A stretch of 64,000 nucleotides of DNA from contig CANGBX010000001.1 in the NCBI GenBank assembly GCA_947452455.1, positions 310,001 to 374,000 on the forward strand, read 5' to 3'. The notes beneath the pieces are model-generated. The model did no database searches. It saw nothing but the letters and a program-made list of their open reading frames with translations, and was not told the DNA's origin. Shown here in pieces: positions 1 to 9,787 of this stretch. Each line of letters starts with the position of its first letter. The stretch's first letter is position 1. Source of the DNA: Beijerinckiaceae bacterium (GTDB lineage Bacteria; Pseudomonadota; Alphaproteobacteria; Rhizobiales; Beijerinckiaceae). Both the position numbers and the translations under genes were made by a program.

Positions 1-1028
<1,028 letters not shown>

Positions 1029-1919
1029 TTACTGGCGGATCGTGGCGGCGGCGTCAGCCACCGTCACATCGCTGGAAGCGGATGCGTACTTCTTCTTCGC
1101 GTCGGCGAGCCAGGCTGCATAGGCCTGTTGCGAGACAACGCGGAAGGCGATCGGCATATAGGCGTGATCCTTGCCGCAAAGCTTGGAGCACTGGCCGTAA
1201 TAAATGCCTTCCTTCTCAGCCTTGAACCAGGCTTCGTTCAAACGGCCCGGAACTGCGTCCATACGCACACCGAGCGCGGGGATCACAAAGGAGTGGATCA
1301 CGCCCACGGCGTCAGCCGTGATCTGCAAACGGATCGCCTTGCCAACCGGAACAACAGCTTCATTGTCCACATCGAGCAGCTTCAACTTGCCAGCAGCAAG
1401 CTTCGTCTGGTCGAGCAGGTTGGAGTCGAATTCAAACCCGCCGTTCTGATCCTTCGGATAGGAATAGGTCCAGTACCATTGCTTGCCCGTGACCTTCACC
1501 GTCATGTCTGTTTCAGGCAGAGCGATCTGCTTGGTGAGAAGACGGAAAGAGGGGATCGCAATGACCACGAGGATCAAGAGCGGAATGACGGTCCAGGCCA
1601 CTTCGAGGCCTGTGTGATGCGTCGTGCGCGAGGGCGTCGGATTGGCGCGCTCGTTAAAGCGGAAGATCACATAGACCAGAAGCGCCAGCACGAAGAGCGA
1701 GATCACCGTGATGATCGGCAACAACAGGTTGTCGTGAAATGCAGCCATCTCCTGCGCCATCGTTGATGCAGGTTGCATCATGCCGATTTGGTCTTGGGCC
1801 GCATGGGAAAGGCCTGGCTGGAAGCCTTGGGCAAGGGCTGCGGGAATGAACCCCGTCAGACCTGTGATTGCTGAGAGGCAAGCTGCCCCCGTCGAGACAA
1901 GATTGTGCCGAGCCTGCAC
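1029..1919 (-). CDS. ctaC: cytochrome c oxidase subunit II
   Basis: Subunit II of the aa3 oxidase; its periplasmic CuA centre takes electrons from cytochrome c. The product has an N-terminal signal peptide, two membrane helices (around LLLPIITVISLFVLALLVY and WTVIPLLILVVIAIPSF) and the CuA motif with C244, C248, H252 and M255. The frame stays open upstream to 2099 with an ATG at 1952, but a strong AGGAG lies 7 bases before the GTG at 1919. Starting there gives a typical signal peptide and 296 residues, so I chose GTG; the ATG at 1952 remains possible. It is first in the operon with ctaD. Confidence 0.93.
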   Translation of the reverse strand: MQARHNLVSTGAACLSAITGLTGFIPAALAQGFQPGLSHAAQDQIGMMQPASTMAQEMAAFHDNLLLPIITVISLFVLALLVYVIFRFNERANPTPSRTTHHTGLEVAWTVIPLLILVVIAIPSFRLLTKQIALPETDMTVKVTGKQWYWTYSYPKDQNGGFEFDSNLLDQTKLAAGKLKLLDVDNEAVVPVGKAIRLQITADAVGVIHSFVIPALGVRMDAVPGRLNEAWFKAEKEGIYYGQCSKLCGKDHAYMPIAFRVVSQQAYAAWLADAKKKYASASSDVTVADAAATIRQ

Positions 1920-2270
1920 GTCATCGCTCCTGCTGTGCCGTGGGAATATCATTTTGGCGCGCGGACGTTCCCCCGGCCTATTTTCGCCCGCGCGTATCCA
2001 GTCCCGCTTGTTGTGAGTCTCGGGTCTGGCACGTGGCAGACCAAAACCACAAAGCGGCCGCAAGCGCAACACGATCCATGGGCGAATGGCTTGCGGCATA
2101 TGACCGCCGAAGGCAGCGTCAAATCAGCATGCTGACAAAATGGGCGGGATTTTCAGCGCCCAAACCATGCCCAAGTCATCCTGACTTGACAGGGACGGGG
2201 CATTTGTTACCCCAACGAGCAAGAAAACGAGCGGGCCCATGGTCCCGCTGGCGCGGGGACCAGCCCCGGA
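1920..2270. other. divergent intergenic region, ctaC / IalB-family gene
   Basis: About 350 bp between two divergent genes. It must hold the promoters for ctaC-ctaD (leftward) and the exported protein at 2271 (rightward). A TTGACA hexamer occurs near 2185 on the plus strand, but I see no good -10 at the right distance. No RNA gene or REP-A copy was seen here. Confidence 0.4.
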
Positions 2271-2801
2271 ATGGACCTGATGATGATCTCGCATATGCCA
2301 GCTAAGTTGCTGATTTTAGGTCTAATTTCAGCTCTGGCCCTGTCTCTGGGCGGGGTGGATGCGGCGCGCGCTCAAGGCGTGGTGAAGGGCAAATTCGGCG
2401 ATTGGGAAACACGCTGTGAGATGCCTCCGGGCGCCGCCCGTGAGCAATGCGCGCTGATCCAGTCCATTGCGGCCGAAGATAAACCCAATGTGAGCCTCGT
2501 CGTCATTATGTTGAAGACTGCGGATGGCAAGTCGCGCCTCCTGCGCGTCATCGCCCCTTTGGGCGTGCTGATTCCCGCGGGTCTGGGCTTGAAGATCGAC
2601 AATATTGATGTGGGCCGTGCCGGATTCGTGCGCTGCTTGCCGACCGGTTGCGTGGCCGAAGTCGTGATGGAAGATAAGCTGATCGACCAGTTGAAAGCCG
2701 GCAAGAATGCCACTTTCATTGTGTTCAACACGCCGGAAGAAGGTGTGGGCCTGCCGCTCGCACTCGCGGGCTTCGGCCAAGGTTTTGACGCGCTGCCCTG
2801 A
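2271..2801 (+). CDS. IalB-family (invasion-associated locus B) exported protein
   Basis: The 176-residue product opens with a hydrophobic signal peptide ending near DAARAQG. The mature part begins with the FGDWETRC motif typical of the IalB family and has cysteine pairs in TRCEMPP..EQC and RCLPTGC that could form disulfides. These proteins are common in Hyphomicrobiales as periplasmic or surface proteins; the name comes from Bartonella and does not imply virulence here. The start is uncertain, since ATGs at 2280, 2283 and 2295 are also in frame and the last gives the cleanest signal peptide. It is followed closely by a lipoprotein gene on the same strand and may be co-transcribed with it. Confidence 0.82.
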   Translation: MDLMMISHMPAKLLILGLISALALSLGGVDAARAQGVVKGKFGDWETRCEMPPGAAREQCALIQSIAAEDKPNVSLVVIMLKTADGKSRLLRVIAPLGVLIPAGLGLKIDNIDVGRAGFVRCLPTGCVAEVVMEDKLIDQLKAGKNATFIVFNTPEEGVGLPLALAGFGQGFDALP

Positions 2802-2823
2802 GCCGCGCATGGGGAGGAAGAAT

Positions 2824-3393
2824 ATGAGGAAGATTTTCCTAACAACCGCCTCCGCCTTGCTTCTGGCGGGCTGCGCCTCCTCTGGCAGCAGCACGGGCTC
2901 GTCCGAGCCCTCGACCATGACGAAACTCGCCAATCTCATCGCATTCAATTCGACAACGGCCCCCAAGCCGATTGGCTCCGTGGTGGATAATACCGACCGC
3001 GTGGAATGTCCGGTCGTTGATGTCGAAGAAGGCGGCGGCGTTGCCCAGATCGGCTCGGGCGCAGGTCTGCGCCATCAATTTGCGATTTCCGAAACGGCAC
3101 GCGAATGCTCCGTCGCCAACAAGCAGATTTCGATCCGCGTCGGCGTAGCCGGTCGCGTGGTCGCGGGCCCGGCTGGCGGAGCTGGCACAGTTTCGGTGCC
3201 CGTGCGCATCGGCATCCGTCGCGAAGCGGATAAAAAAATCCTGACGTCGAAAGTTGTGAATATCACAGCGACCATCCCGCCCGGCGGGTCCAACACGACC
3301 TTTGCGGTCGTCTCGGAACCGCTCACCGTGCCATGGCTGCGCGAAGAAGCGGACGAAGATTACATGGTCGTCGTCAGCCTCGCGAAGCGCTGA
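2824..3393 (+). CDS. putative lipoprotein of unknown function
   Basis: I do not recognise the family. The frame is open upstream, but GGGGAGGA before the ATG at 2824 and the short signal peptide with lipobox LLLAGC right after it fix the start, giving 189 residues. After the lipidated cysteine comes a Ser/Thr/Gly-rich linker, then a compact domain with many short hydrophobic alternations, suggesting beta structure. Two cysteines (VECPVVD and ARECSVA) may pair. It lies 22 bp after the IalB-family gene, so both exported proteins may be made from one message. The location is probably the periplasmic face of the inner or outer membrane. Confidence 0.75.
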   Translation: MRKIFLTTASALLLAGCASSGSSTGSSEPSTMTKLANLIAFNSTTAPKPIGSVVDNTDRVECPVVDVEEGGGVAQIGSGAGLRHQFAISETARECSVANKQISIRVGVAGRVVAGPAGGAGTVSVPVRIGIRREADKKILTSKVVNITATIPPGGSNTTFAVVSEPLTVPWLREEADEDYMVVVSLAKR

Positions 3394-3521
3394 GCTTTTC
3401 AAAGCTGTAACAGGACGTTGAATGCCCGCTGCAAAGGTTGGGCATAAGTCTGTGCGCGGCTTGGTCGCGGTTGACTCATTTTGTCAGACTCAGGCACGGT
3501 CTTTTGGTCAGCCAAAGACCC

Positions 3522-3728
3522 CACGCGGAAGAGAACGGCACTCAGGTGCCGTCGCCGAAGGCGCAACCGCCCCGGAAACGCTCAGGCCCATGGACCGCGA
3601 GGGGATGACACTCTGGAAAGCGATCAGCCGCATGTCAGTTGCATGGCGGCGTGATCCACCGACGGGCGTAACTGCTTCTCTCACCAGAAGCGGGAAATCT
3701 CTCAGGTACACGGACAGAGGGGGCGCGT
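3522..3728 (+). promoter_or_regulatory. tandem glycine riboswitch upstream of gcvT
   Basis: Two consecutive aptamer-like units lie between 3522 and 3728. The first has GCGGAAGAGAAC, then a hairpin, GCCGAAGGCGCAACCGCC, CTCAGGCCCATGGACCGC and ACTCTGGAAAGC. The second has CACCGACGGGCG, CTCTCAGGTACACGGACAGAGGGG. These are the conserved cores of the glycine (gcvT) riboswitch, which in this class commonly occurs as a cooperative pair that turns on glycine cleavage genes. It ends about 55 bases before the gcvT start, as expected for a control element of this operon. Confidence 0.93.
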
Positions 3729-3782
3729 GAGTAAAGCACTTTCGCTTTGCTCGAACTTGCGCGCTCGCATGTCTGGTGATGA

Positions 3783-4904
3783 ATGGCTGATGCTTCCGAC
3801 AATGCCCCACTGGCGGTGACGCCGCTCAATGCGCTGCATCGCGCATCGGGCGCGCGCATGGTGCCCTTCGCGGGCTATGACATGCCGGTGCAATATCCCG
3901 ACGGCATTCTCACCGAGCATTTGCACACGCGCGACAAGGCGGGGCTGTTCGATGTCTCGCATATGGGCCAAGCCTTTCTGTCTGGCCCTCATGTGATCGC
4001 GCGTTTCGAGAGTCTGGTACCCGGCGATATTGGCGCGCTTGCACAAGGCCGCATCCGCTACACGCAGTTGCTGAACGAAGAGGGCGGCATCCTCGACGAT
4101 ATGATGGTGACGCGGCTTTCAGATGATCGCCTCTTTCTCGTCGTGAACGCGGCGTGCAAGCATCAGGATTTCGCCCATATCGCGCGTGCTTTGCCTGATC
4201 TCAAACTCGACATTCTCGACACGCGCGCGCTGCTTGCGCTGCAAGGGCCGCTTGCTGCCGCTGTGCTGTCAAAGCTGCTGCCGGGCGTTGAGCTGATGCC
4301 GTTCATGTCGGCCAAAAATGTCATGCATGGCGGCGTTGAACTTTATATTTCGCGCTCGGGCTATACGGGCGAAGACGGCTATGAAATTTCTGTGCCGGAC
4401 GCGCAGGCTGAAAGTTTTGCAAAAACTTTGCTGGCTGATGAGCGCGTGAAACTCATCGGCCTTGGCGCGCGTGACTCTTTGCGGCTTGAAGCAGGCCTTT
4501 GTCTCTACGGTCACGACATCGACACGCAGACCACGCCGATTGAAGGCGATCTCATCTGGTCCATCTCAAAACGCCGCCGTGCGGAAGGCGGATTTCCCGG
4601 TGCCGCGCATGTGCAGAAACACATTGCAGAGGGAGCGCCGCGCAAGCGCGTCGGCCTCGCGCTCGAAGGCAAAGCGCCAGCGCGCGAAGGTGCAGAGATT
4701 GCCGATCACGCGGGCAATATTGTTGGCCGTGTCACGTCTGGCGGTTTCGCACCCTCGCTGCAAAAGCCCATTGCCATGGGCTATGTCGATGCCGCCCATG
4801 CGGCGCCCGGCACCGAACTCAATCTCATCGTGCGCGGCAAAGCTTTGCCGGCGCGCGTTGTCGCTTTTCCCTTTGTTCCCACACGCTACTTTCGAGGCCC
4901 GTAA
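3783..4904 (+). CDS. gcvT: glycine cleavage system T protein (aminomethyltransferase)
   Basis: The T protein takes the aminomethyl group from lipoylated H protein and makes 5,10-methylene-tetrahydrofolate and ammonia. The 373-residue product has the family hallmarks: an early [23 protein letters not shown], the [12 protein letters not shown] segment and [17 protein letters not shown], with a C-terminal barrel domain ending near [10 protein letters not shown]. It is the first gene after the tandem glycine riboswitch and its stop overlaps the gcvH start by one base (TAATG), so translation is probably coupled. The length is normal for the family. Confidence 0.97.
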   Translation: MADASDNAPLAVTPLNALHRASGARMVPFAGYDMPVQYPDGILTEHLHTRDKAGLFDVSHMGQAFLSGPHVIARFESLVPGDIGALAQGRIRYTQLLNEEGGILDDMMVTRLSDDRLFLVVNAACKHQDFAHIARALPDLKLDILDTRALLALQGPLAAAVLSKLLPGVELMPFMSAKNVMHGGVELYISRSGYTGEDGYEISVPDAQAESFAKTLLADERVKLIGLGARDSLRLEAGLCLYGHDIDTQTTPIEGDLIWSISKRRRAEGGFPGAAHVQKHIAEGAPRKRVGLALEGKAPAREGAEIADHAGNIVGRVTSGGFAPSLQKPIAMGYVDAAHAAPGTELNLIVRGKALPARVVAFPFVPTRYFRGP

Positions 4905-5281
4905 TGTCCGAGACCCGCTACACCAAGGATCATGAATATATCCGCGTCGAAGGCGATGTGGGCATTGTCGGCATCACCGATTTCGCACAGAGCCAATTGG
5001 GAGATGTGGTCTTCGTGGAATTGCCACAGGCAGGCAAAGTCGTCGCCAAAGGCGCGGAAGCCGCTGTCGTTGAAAGCGTCAAAGCCGCCAGTGAAGTCTA
5101 TGCGCCAGTGTCGGGCGAAGTCGTCGATGTGAATGGTGCGATTGAAGGCCAGCCGGGCCTCGTCAATGAAGATCCCGCCGGCAAAGGCTGGTTCTTGAAA
5201 ATCAAAATCAAGGACAAGGCCGAACTCTCCGAATTGATGGATGAAGCTGCCTATCATGCCTTTGTCTCCTCCTGCAGCTGA
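4904..5281 (+). CDS. gcvH: glycine cleavage system H protein
   Basis: The H protein is the small lipoyl carrier that shuttles the aminomethyl intermediate between P, T and L proteins. The 125-residue product starts [15 protein letters not shown] and contains [19 protein letters not shown], in which K60 is the expected lipoylation site. Its size is typical. It overlaps gcvT by one base and is followed 12 bp later by gcvPA, so all four gcv genes form one operon controlled by the upstream riboswitch. No L protein gene is present; dihydrolipoamide dehydrogenase is usually supplied from elsewhere. Confidence 0.97.
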   Translation: MSETRYTKDHEYIRVEGDVGIVGITDFAQSQLGDVVFVELPQAGKVVAKGAEAAVVESVKAASEVYAPVSGEVVDVNGAIEGQPGLVNEDPAGKGWFLKIKIKDKAELSELMDEAAYHAFVSSCS

Positions 5282-5293
5282 GGATTTTGATCC

Positions 5294-6634
5294 ATGCGCT
5301 ATTTGCCGCTTTCAGACACCGACCGCTCCGGCATGCTCGCACGCATGGGCGTGCAGCACGTCGATGAACTCTTTGCCGATGTGCCCGCGCATCTGCTTTT
5401 AAAAGATCCGCTCGATCTGCCACGCCGCAAGGGCGAGCTGGATGTGGCGCGTCAATTGGGCCGCATGGCCGCGCGCAATGTCACAGCCTCATCCGTGCCG
5501 TTCTTCGTGGGTGCGGGCGCTTACAAACATCATGTGCCGGCCACCGTTGATCATCTCGTGCAGCGCTCGGAATTTCTGACGAGCTACACGCCTTATCAGC
5601 CGGAAATCTCGCAGGGCACGCTGCAATATCTGTTCGAATTCCAGACTCAGGTGGCTTTGCTCACCGGCATGGATGTCGCCAATGCCTCCATGTATGACGG
5701 CTCCACCGGCACGGCCGAAGCCGTGTTGATGGCGCACCGCGTCACGCGCCGTAACAAGGCGGTGCTCTCGGGCGGGCTGCACCCCCATTATGCCGAAGTC
5801 GTGCGCACGCAATCGCATCTGGCAAATGATGAGGTTGTCACGCTCGCTGCTGATGTCAGTGCGTCAGAAGATATTCTCTCGCAGATCGACAATACGACCT
5901 CTTGTGTTGTCGTGCAGACGCCAGACTTTTTCGGCAATCCGCGCGATCTGACAGCCATTGCTGACAAGTGCCATGCCAATGGGGCTTTGCTGATTGCTGT
6001 CTTCACAGAAGTCGTCTCACTCGCCGCGCTGAAATCACCGGGCGCGATGGGTGCTGATATTGTGGTGGGCGAGGGCCAATCGATCGGCAATGCGCTGAAT
6101 TTCGGCGGGCCCTATGTCGGCCTCTTTGCCACGCGCACCAAATATGTGCGCCAGATGCCGGGCCGCCTCTGTGGCGAGACGCTTGATGCGGAAGGCCGTC
6201 GTGGCTTTGTGCTGACACTCTCGACGCGCGAACAACACATTCGCCGCGACAAGGCGACCTCGAACATTTGCACCAATTCCGGCCTCTGCGCGCTGGCTTT
6301 CACCATTCACATGACATTGCTAGGTGAGGCAGGCTTGAAGCGCCTTGCGCGCATCAATCACGCTAATGCCGTGCAACTCTCGGGCTTGCTGGCGGGTGTG
6401 AAGGGCGTCGAAGTTCTCAACAAGAGCTTCTTCAACGAATTCACCATCCGCGTGCCGGGCAAGGCGGCGGATGTCGTTGAAAAACTCGCGGCCAAAGGCG
6501 TGCTGGGTGGCGTGCCTGTGTCGCGCTTGCTGTCTGGCAAAGGCCTCGATGATCTGATCATCGTTGCCAATACGGAAGTGAATACGGATGACGACCGCGC
6601 AAGCTTTGTGGCTGCGTTGAAGGAGGTGGTGTGA
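5294..6634 (+). CDS. gcvPA: glycine dehydrogenase (decarboxylating) subunit 1
   Basis: This is the N-terminal half of a split P protein, which decarboxylates glycine with pyridoxal phosphate and passes the aminomethyl group to GcvH. The 446-residue product starts [11 protein letters not shown] and has [32 protein letters not shown] and [20 protein letters not shown], all typical of subunit 1. The PLP lysine lies in subunit 2. The last codons overlap the next gene (TGATG), which points to translational coupling and balanced production of the two halves. Split P protein is common outside enteric bacteria. Confidence 0.97.
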   Translation: MRYLPLSDTDRSGMLARMGVQHVDELFADVPAHLLLKDPLDLPRRKGELDVARQLGRMAARNVTASSVPFFVGAGAYKHHVPATVDHLVQRSEFLTSYTPYQPEISQGTLQYLFEFQTQVALLTGMDVANASMYDGSTGTAEAVLMAHRVTRRNKAVLSGGLHPHYAEVVRTQSHLANDEVVTLAADVSASEDILSQIDNTTSCVVVQTPDFFGNPRDLTAIADKCHANGALLIAVFTEVVSLAALKSPGAMGADIVVGEGQSIGNALNFGGPYVGLFATRTKYVRQMPGRLCGETLDAEGRRGFVLTLSTREQHIRRDKATSNICTNSGLCALAFTIHMTLLGEAGLKRLARINHANAVQLSGLLAGVKGVEVLNKSFFNEFTIRVPGKAADVVEKLAAKGVLGGVPVSRLLSGKGLDDLIIVANTEVNTDDDRASFVAALKEVV

Positions 6635-8205
6635 TGTTGAACAATCAGGGACGCCCCACCACACCAAAAGACTCCGCTGTTGCGTCGCACGAAACATTCA
6701 CGCGCAATCGCGGCCTGCAAATGGAAGAGGCTTTGCTGTTCGAGATCGGCCGCACCGATGTGACCGGGGTTGATCTCGACGAGCCAACAGCTTTTGTCTC
6801 GCGATTAGGCGATCTCGCGCGTGACGAAGAGATCGGTCTGCCGGGTCTCTCTGAGCCCGAAACCATGCGCCATTTTGTGCGTCTGTCACAGAAAAATTAT
6901 GCGATTGATTCCGGGCTCTATCCGCTCGGCTCCTGCACGATGAAGCACAATCCGCGACTGAACGAATCCATGGCGCGACTGCCCGGTTTTGGTGACATTC
7001 ATCCGCTGCAACCGCAATCCACCGTGCAAGGCGCTCTGGCTCTGATTGAAGAGCTGGCCGGCTGGTTGATGACGCTCACCAATATGGATGCTGTTGCCAT
7101 GTCGCCCAAAGCTGGCGCACACGGCGAATATTGCGGCATGGCCGCGATCAAGGCGGCGATTGAAGCCAAGGGCGAAGGCGCTTTGCGCAAAGTCGTGCTT
7201 GTGCCCGAAAGCGCGCATGGCACCAATCCCGCAACTGCTGCGGCGATTGGTTTTGAAGTGCGCTCTGTGCCGGCAGGCGCGGATGGCAATGTCCATCCTG
7301 ATGCCGTGCGCGCCTTGATGGGGCCTGATGTCGCCGCGATCATGCTGACCAACCCGAATACATGCGGCTTGTTCGAGCGCCAGATCGTCGAGATCGCGCA
7401 AATCCTGCACGAGGGCGGCGGTTACTTTTATTGCGATGGCGCCAATTTCAACGCCATTGTCGGCAAGGTGCGTCCGGGTGATCTCGGCATCGATGCCATG
7501 CACATCAATCTGCACAAGACATTCTCGACGCCACACGGCGGCGGTGGTCCGGGTGCAGGTCCGGTGGTGCTGTCCTCGCGTCTGGCGCCTTTCGCGCCGG
7601 TGCCTTTCATCAAGCGCGATGGCGACGAGCTCGCGCTGGTCGAAGATGCGCATGGCACGCAGGCTTTGGGTCGCCTCACGGCGTTCCACGGCCAGATGGG
7701 CATGTTTGTGCGCGCTCTGTCTTACATCCTCTCGCATGGTTCGGATGGTCTGAAGCAGGCTTCAGAAGATGCAGTGCTCAACGCCAATTATGTGCGTGCG
7801 CGCTTGGCTGATCTGATGAGTCTGCCTTTCGGCAATCGTCCCTGCATGCATGAAGTGCTGTTTGACGATACATGGCTGAAGGATACGGGCGTCACCACGC
7901 TCGATTTTGCCAAAGCCATGATCGACGAAGGCTATCATCCGATGACCATGTATTTCCCGCTGGTTGTCCATGGCGCGATGCTGATCGAGCCGACCGAGTC
8001 GGAAAGCCTCGCCTCGCTCGAGCTCTTCATCATGACCTTGCGCGATCTGGCGATGAGCGCGCTGCGTGGCGAGACAACGCGGTTTGAAGGCGCGCCCTTC
8101 TATGCGCCGCGTCGTCGCCTCGATGAAACGCGCGCAGCACGTGCCCCCGTGTTGCGCTGGATACCACCGCAGCCGATCATGGATGCACAGCAAGCGGCGG
8201 AGTGA
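6634..8205 (+). CDS. gcvPB: glycine dehydrogenase (decarboxylating) subunit 2
   Basis: This is the C-terminal, PLP-binding half of the split P protein. The segment NLHKTFSTPHGGGGPG contains the expected Schiff-base lysine K295, and YPLGSCTMKHNPR near the N-terminus is another hallmark. A GTG at 6631 is in frame, but AAGGAGG ends at 6626 and sits 7 bases before the ATG at 6634, which I take as the start (523 residues). It is the last gene of the operon; a REP-A copy and a bidirectional terminator follow. Confidence 0.97.
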   Translation: MLNNQGRPTTPKDSAVASHETFTRNRGLQMEEALLFEIGRTDVTGVDLDEPTAFVSRLGDLARDEEIGLPGLSEPETMRHFVRLSQKNYAIDSGLYPLGSCTMKHNPRLNESMARLPGFGDIHPLQPQSTVQGALALIEELAGWLMTLTNMDAVAMSPKAGAHGEYCGMAAIKAAIEAKGEGALRKVVLVPESAHGTNPATAAAIGFEVRSVPAGADGNVHPDAVRALMGPDVAAIMLTNPNTCGLFERQIVEIAQILHEGGGYFYCDGANFNAIVGKVRPGDLGIDAMHINLHKTFSTPHGGGGPGAGPVVLSSRLAPFAPVPFIKRDGDELALVEDAHGTQALGRLTAFHGQMGMFVRALSYILSHGSDGLKQASEDAVLNANYVRARLADLMSLPFGNRPCMHEVLFDDTWLKDTGVTTLDFAKAMIDEGYHPMTMYFPLVVHGAMLIEPTESESLASLELFIMTLRDLAMSALRGETTRFEGAPFYAPRRRLDETRAARAPVLRWIPPQPIMDAQQAAE

Positions 8206-8214
8206 CGGGCAAAG

Positions 8215-8300
8215 CCCGTCATTGCGAGGAGCGTGAGCTTCGAAGCAATCCAGAAGGCCGTACATGAGGCCCCTGGGTCGCTTCGCTCGCAATGACGGGG
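8215..8300. repeat. REP-A palindromic repeat copy
   Basis: Both ends of the dispersed repeat are present (CCGTCATTGCGAG and CTCGCAATGACGG), with inner arms GAAGCAATCCAGA and CTGGGTCGCTTCG. It lies just after gcvPB. The preceding GACGGGCAAAGCCCGTC adds a small extra hairpin overlapping its left end. Confidence 0.9.
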
Positions 8301-8333
8301 TTGAGGTGGCTCTTCTGCGCCCTCCATAAGGCA

Positions 8334-8370
8334 ATAAAAAACCCCGGTGTTTTCACACCGGGGTTTTTGA
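8334..8370. terminator. bidirectional intrinsic terminator between gcvPB and atpF
   Basis: AAAAAACCCCGGTGT and ACACCGGGGTTTTT form an 8-10 bp GC-rich stem with a small loop and U-runs in both directions. It can end the rightward gcv message and the leftward atp message, whose last gene stops at 8391. Confidence 0.9.
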
Positions 8371-8390
8371 ATTCGCGAGATCGTCGATGC

Positions 8391-8876
8391 TTAGTGCATC
8401 AGCGCCTTCAAATCGGCGATGCCTTTGGCGACCAGTGCTTCGCCGGTTGCGCCCTTGGCTTCCGCCGACAGCACAACTTCAGCAGCCTTCACAGCTGCAT
8501 CAGCGGCGGCAGCGCGCACGTCAAGAGCGGCTTGCGCTTCGGCTGCGGCAATCTTGCTTTCAGCCTGCTGGGTGCGGCGCGCGATGAATTCTTCCATGCG
8601 CACGGCTGCTTCCTTGGCGAGGTCTTCGGCTTCGGCGCGGGCCTGCGCCACAATGGCCTGAGCTTCGGCTTCAGCTTCCGCACGCTTCTTTTCATAAGAG
8701 GCGAGCACGCTTGCTGCTTCTTCACGCAGGCGCTTGGCTTCATCGAGTTCGGCTTGAATCTTCAAGCCGCGCTCATCGAGCGACTTGCCGAGCGTTTTGT
8801 GCACGCCGAGATAGCCCAGCAGAACAACAAAGAGACCGAAGCCGACGGCGACGAAAAAGGCGTCGTTGAACATCAT
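8391..8876 (-). CDS. atpF: F0F1 ATP synthase subunit b
   Basis: Subunit b forms the peripheral stalk that holds F1 to the F0 a subunit. The 161-residue product has one N-terminal membrane helix (FFVAVGFGLFVVLLGYLGV) followed by a long Ala/Glu/Lys-rich coiled coil, the expected layout. It is the last gene of the leftward F0 operon, 8 bp after the b' gene, and ends next to the bidirectional terminator. Alphaproteobacteria usually carry b and b' side by side, with the F1 genes at another locus, as appears to be the case here. Confidence 0.93.
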   Translation of the reverse strand: MMFNDAFFVAVGFGLFVVLLGYLGVHKTLGKSLDERGLKIQAELDEAKRLREEAASVLASYEKKRAEAEAEAQAIVAQARAEAEDLAKEAAVRMEEFIARRTQQAESKIAAAEAQAALDVRAAAADAAVKAAEVVLSAEAKGATGEALVAKGIADLKALMH

Positions 8877-8884
8877 ATCTCTCC

Positions 8885-9424
8885 TTACGCCTTGGTCGCG
8901 GCGATAGCGGCAGCGATCTTGGCCGTGTCAGCCGGCTTGCCGGTCAGGTGGGCAACAATGTCAGCTGCAGCGGTGGTGGCGATTTCTGTCACATGGCTCA
9001 TGGCCTGCGCCTTGGTGCCGGCAATCGAACGCTCGGCATCGGCGAGTTTGGCATTGAGCTGATCTTCGAGCGTCTTGCGCTTGGCAGCCGAGTCAGCGGC
9101 AAGCTTGTCGCGTGTGGACTGGGCAGTTGCCTGCGCCGAAGCCTTGGCGTCAGCCAGCGTCTTTTCATAAGCAGCGCCGGCGGCCTGCGCCTTGCCCTGC
9201 ATCGAAGCAGCATCGTCGACATCAGCGGCAATGCGCGCGCGACGGGCTTCGAGAATGTTTTCGATGCGCGGCAGCGCAATGCGCGACATGAGGAGGTAGA
9301 GCAAGCCGAATGTCAGCGCCAGCCAGATCAGCTGGGGCGCGAAAACGTTCGGGTCGAACGGCGGGAAGGGACCCTTGGCGTGACCGCCGGGGACTTCTGT
9401 GTGGGCCGAAGTGTTCGTTGCCAT
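8885..9424 (-). CDS. atpF': F0F1 ATP synthase subunit b'
   Basis: This is the divergent second stalk subunit (b', also called AtpG or AtpX) that pairs with b. The 179-residue product has a short soluble N-terminus with FPPFDPNVFAPQLIWLALTFGLLYLLM as the membrane anchor, then a long helical Ala/Lys/Glu-rich arm. The motif of an aromatic/Pro stretch before a single helix and then RIENILEARRARIAAD is typical of b'. It lies between atpE and atpF; a strong hairpin with a U-run separates it from atpE, so its expression may be lower than that of atpE. Confidence 0.93.
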   Translation of the reverse strand: MATNTSAHTEVPGGHAKGPFPPFDPNVFAPQLIWLALTFGLLYLLMSRIALPRIENILEARRARIAADVDDAASMQGKAQAAGAAYEKTLADAKASAQATAQSTRDKLAADSAAKRKTLEDQLNAKLADAERSIAGTKAQAMSHVTEIATTAAADIVAHLTGKPADTAKIAAAIAATKA

Positions 9425-9459
9425 ATCGCGTCCGGATCAAATCTTGGAAAGGAAACAGG

Positions 9460-9491
9460 AAAAACGCGGCCGCCTTTTTCAGGCGGCCGCG
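9460..9491 (-). terminator. hairpin with U-tract directly after atpE
   Basis: On the minus strand, CGCGGCCGCC and GGCGGCCGCG form a perfect 10-bp stem with a 7-base loop (arms 9482-9491 and 9465-9474), followed by five U residues (9464-9460). It starts 13 bases after the atpE stop and lies inside the operon. It could act as a partial terminator or as a 3'-end stabiliser that favours atpE mRNA. Confidence 0.75.
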
Positions 9492-9503
9492 CGAGCGTGG
9501 AAA

Positions 9504-9731
9504 TTACACCACGAACAGGAGCAGAAGAGCGACCAGGAACGAGAACACGCCCAGACCTTCAGCAAGCGCTGCGCCGATGAAGGCGCGGCCGAACTGGCCG
9601 TCAGCTGCCGACGGATTGCGCAGAGCGCCCGAGAGGAACTGGCCGAAGATGGCGCCGACGCCAATAGCCGCGCCGCCCATGCCGATGGTGGCCAGACCGG
9701 CGCCGATGTATTTCGCTGCAATAGGATCCAT
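9504..9731 (-). CDS. atpE: F0F1 ATP synthase subunit c
   Basis: Subunit c makes the proton-driven rotor ring in the membrane. The 75-residue product consists of two hydrophobic helices joined by the polar loop RNPSAADG. The proton-carrying carboxylate is E58 in [11 protein letters not shown]. The Gly/Ala-rich first helix ([21 protein letters not shown]) is the ring-packing motif. It is needed in about ten copies per enzyme, which fits the hairpin found just behind it. A clear GAAGGAG-like site precedes the ATG (reading leftward from 9731). Confidence 0.97.
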   Translation of the reverse strand: MDPIAAKYIGAGLATIGMGGAAIGVGAIFGQFLSGALRNPSAADGQFGRAFIGAALAEGLGVFSFLVALLLLFVV

Positions 9732-9787
9732 TTTGAAACTCCTTCAGAGGGTTTTGTTGGGTCTACTATTTGTTGTTCAGATATTTA

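Noticed and set aside
3422-3730. Open reading frame of about 100 codons before gcvT
   Set aside because: It lies on the tandem glycine riboswitch and has no protein-like features.
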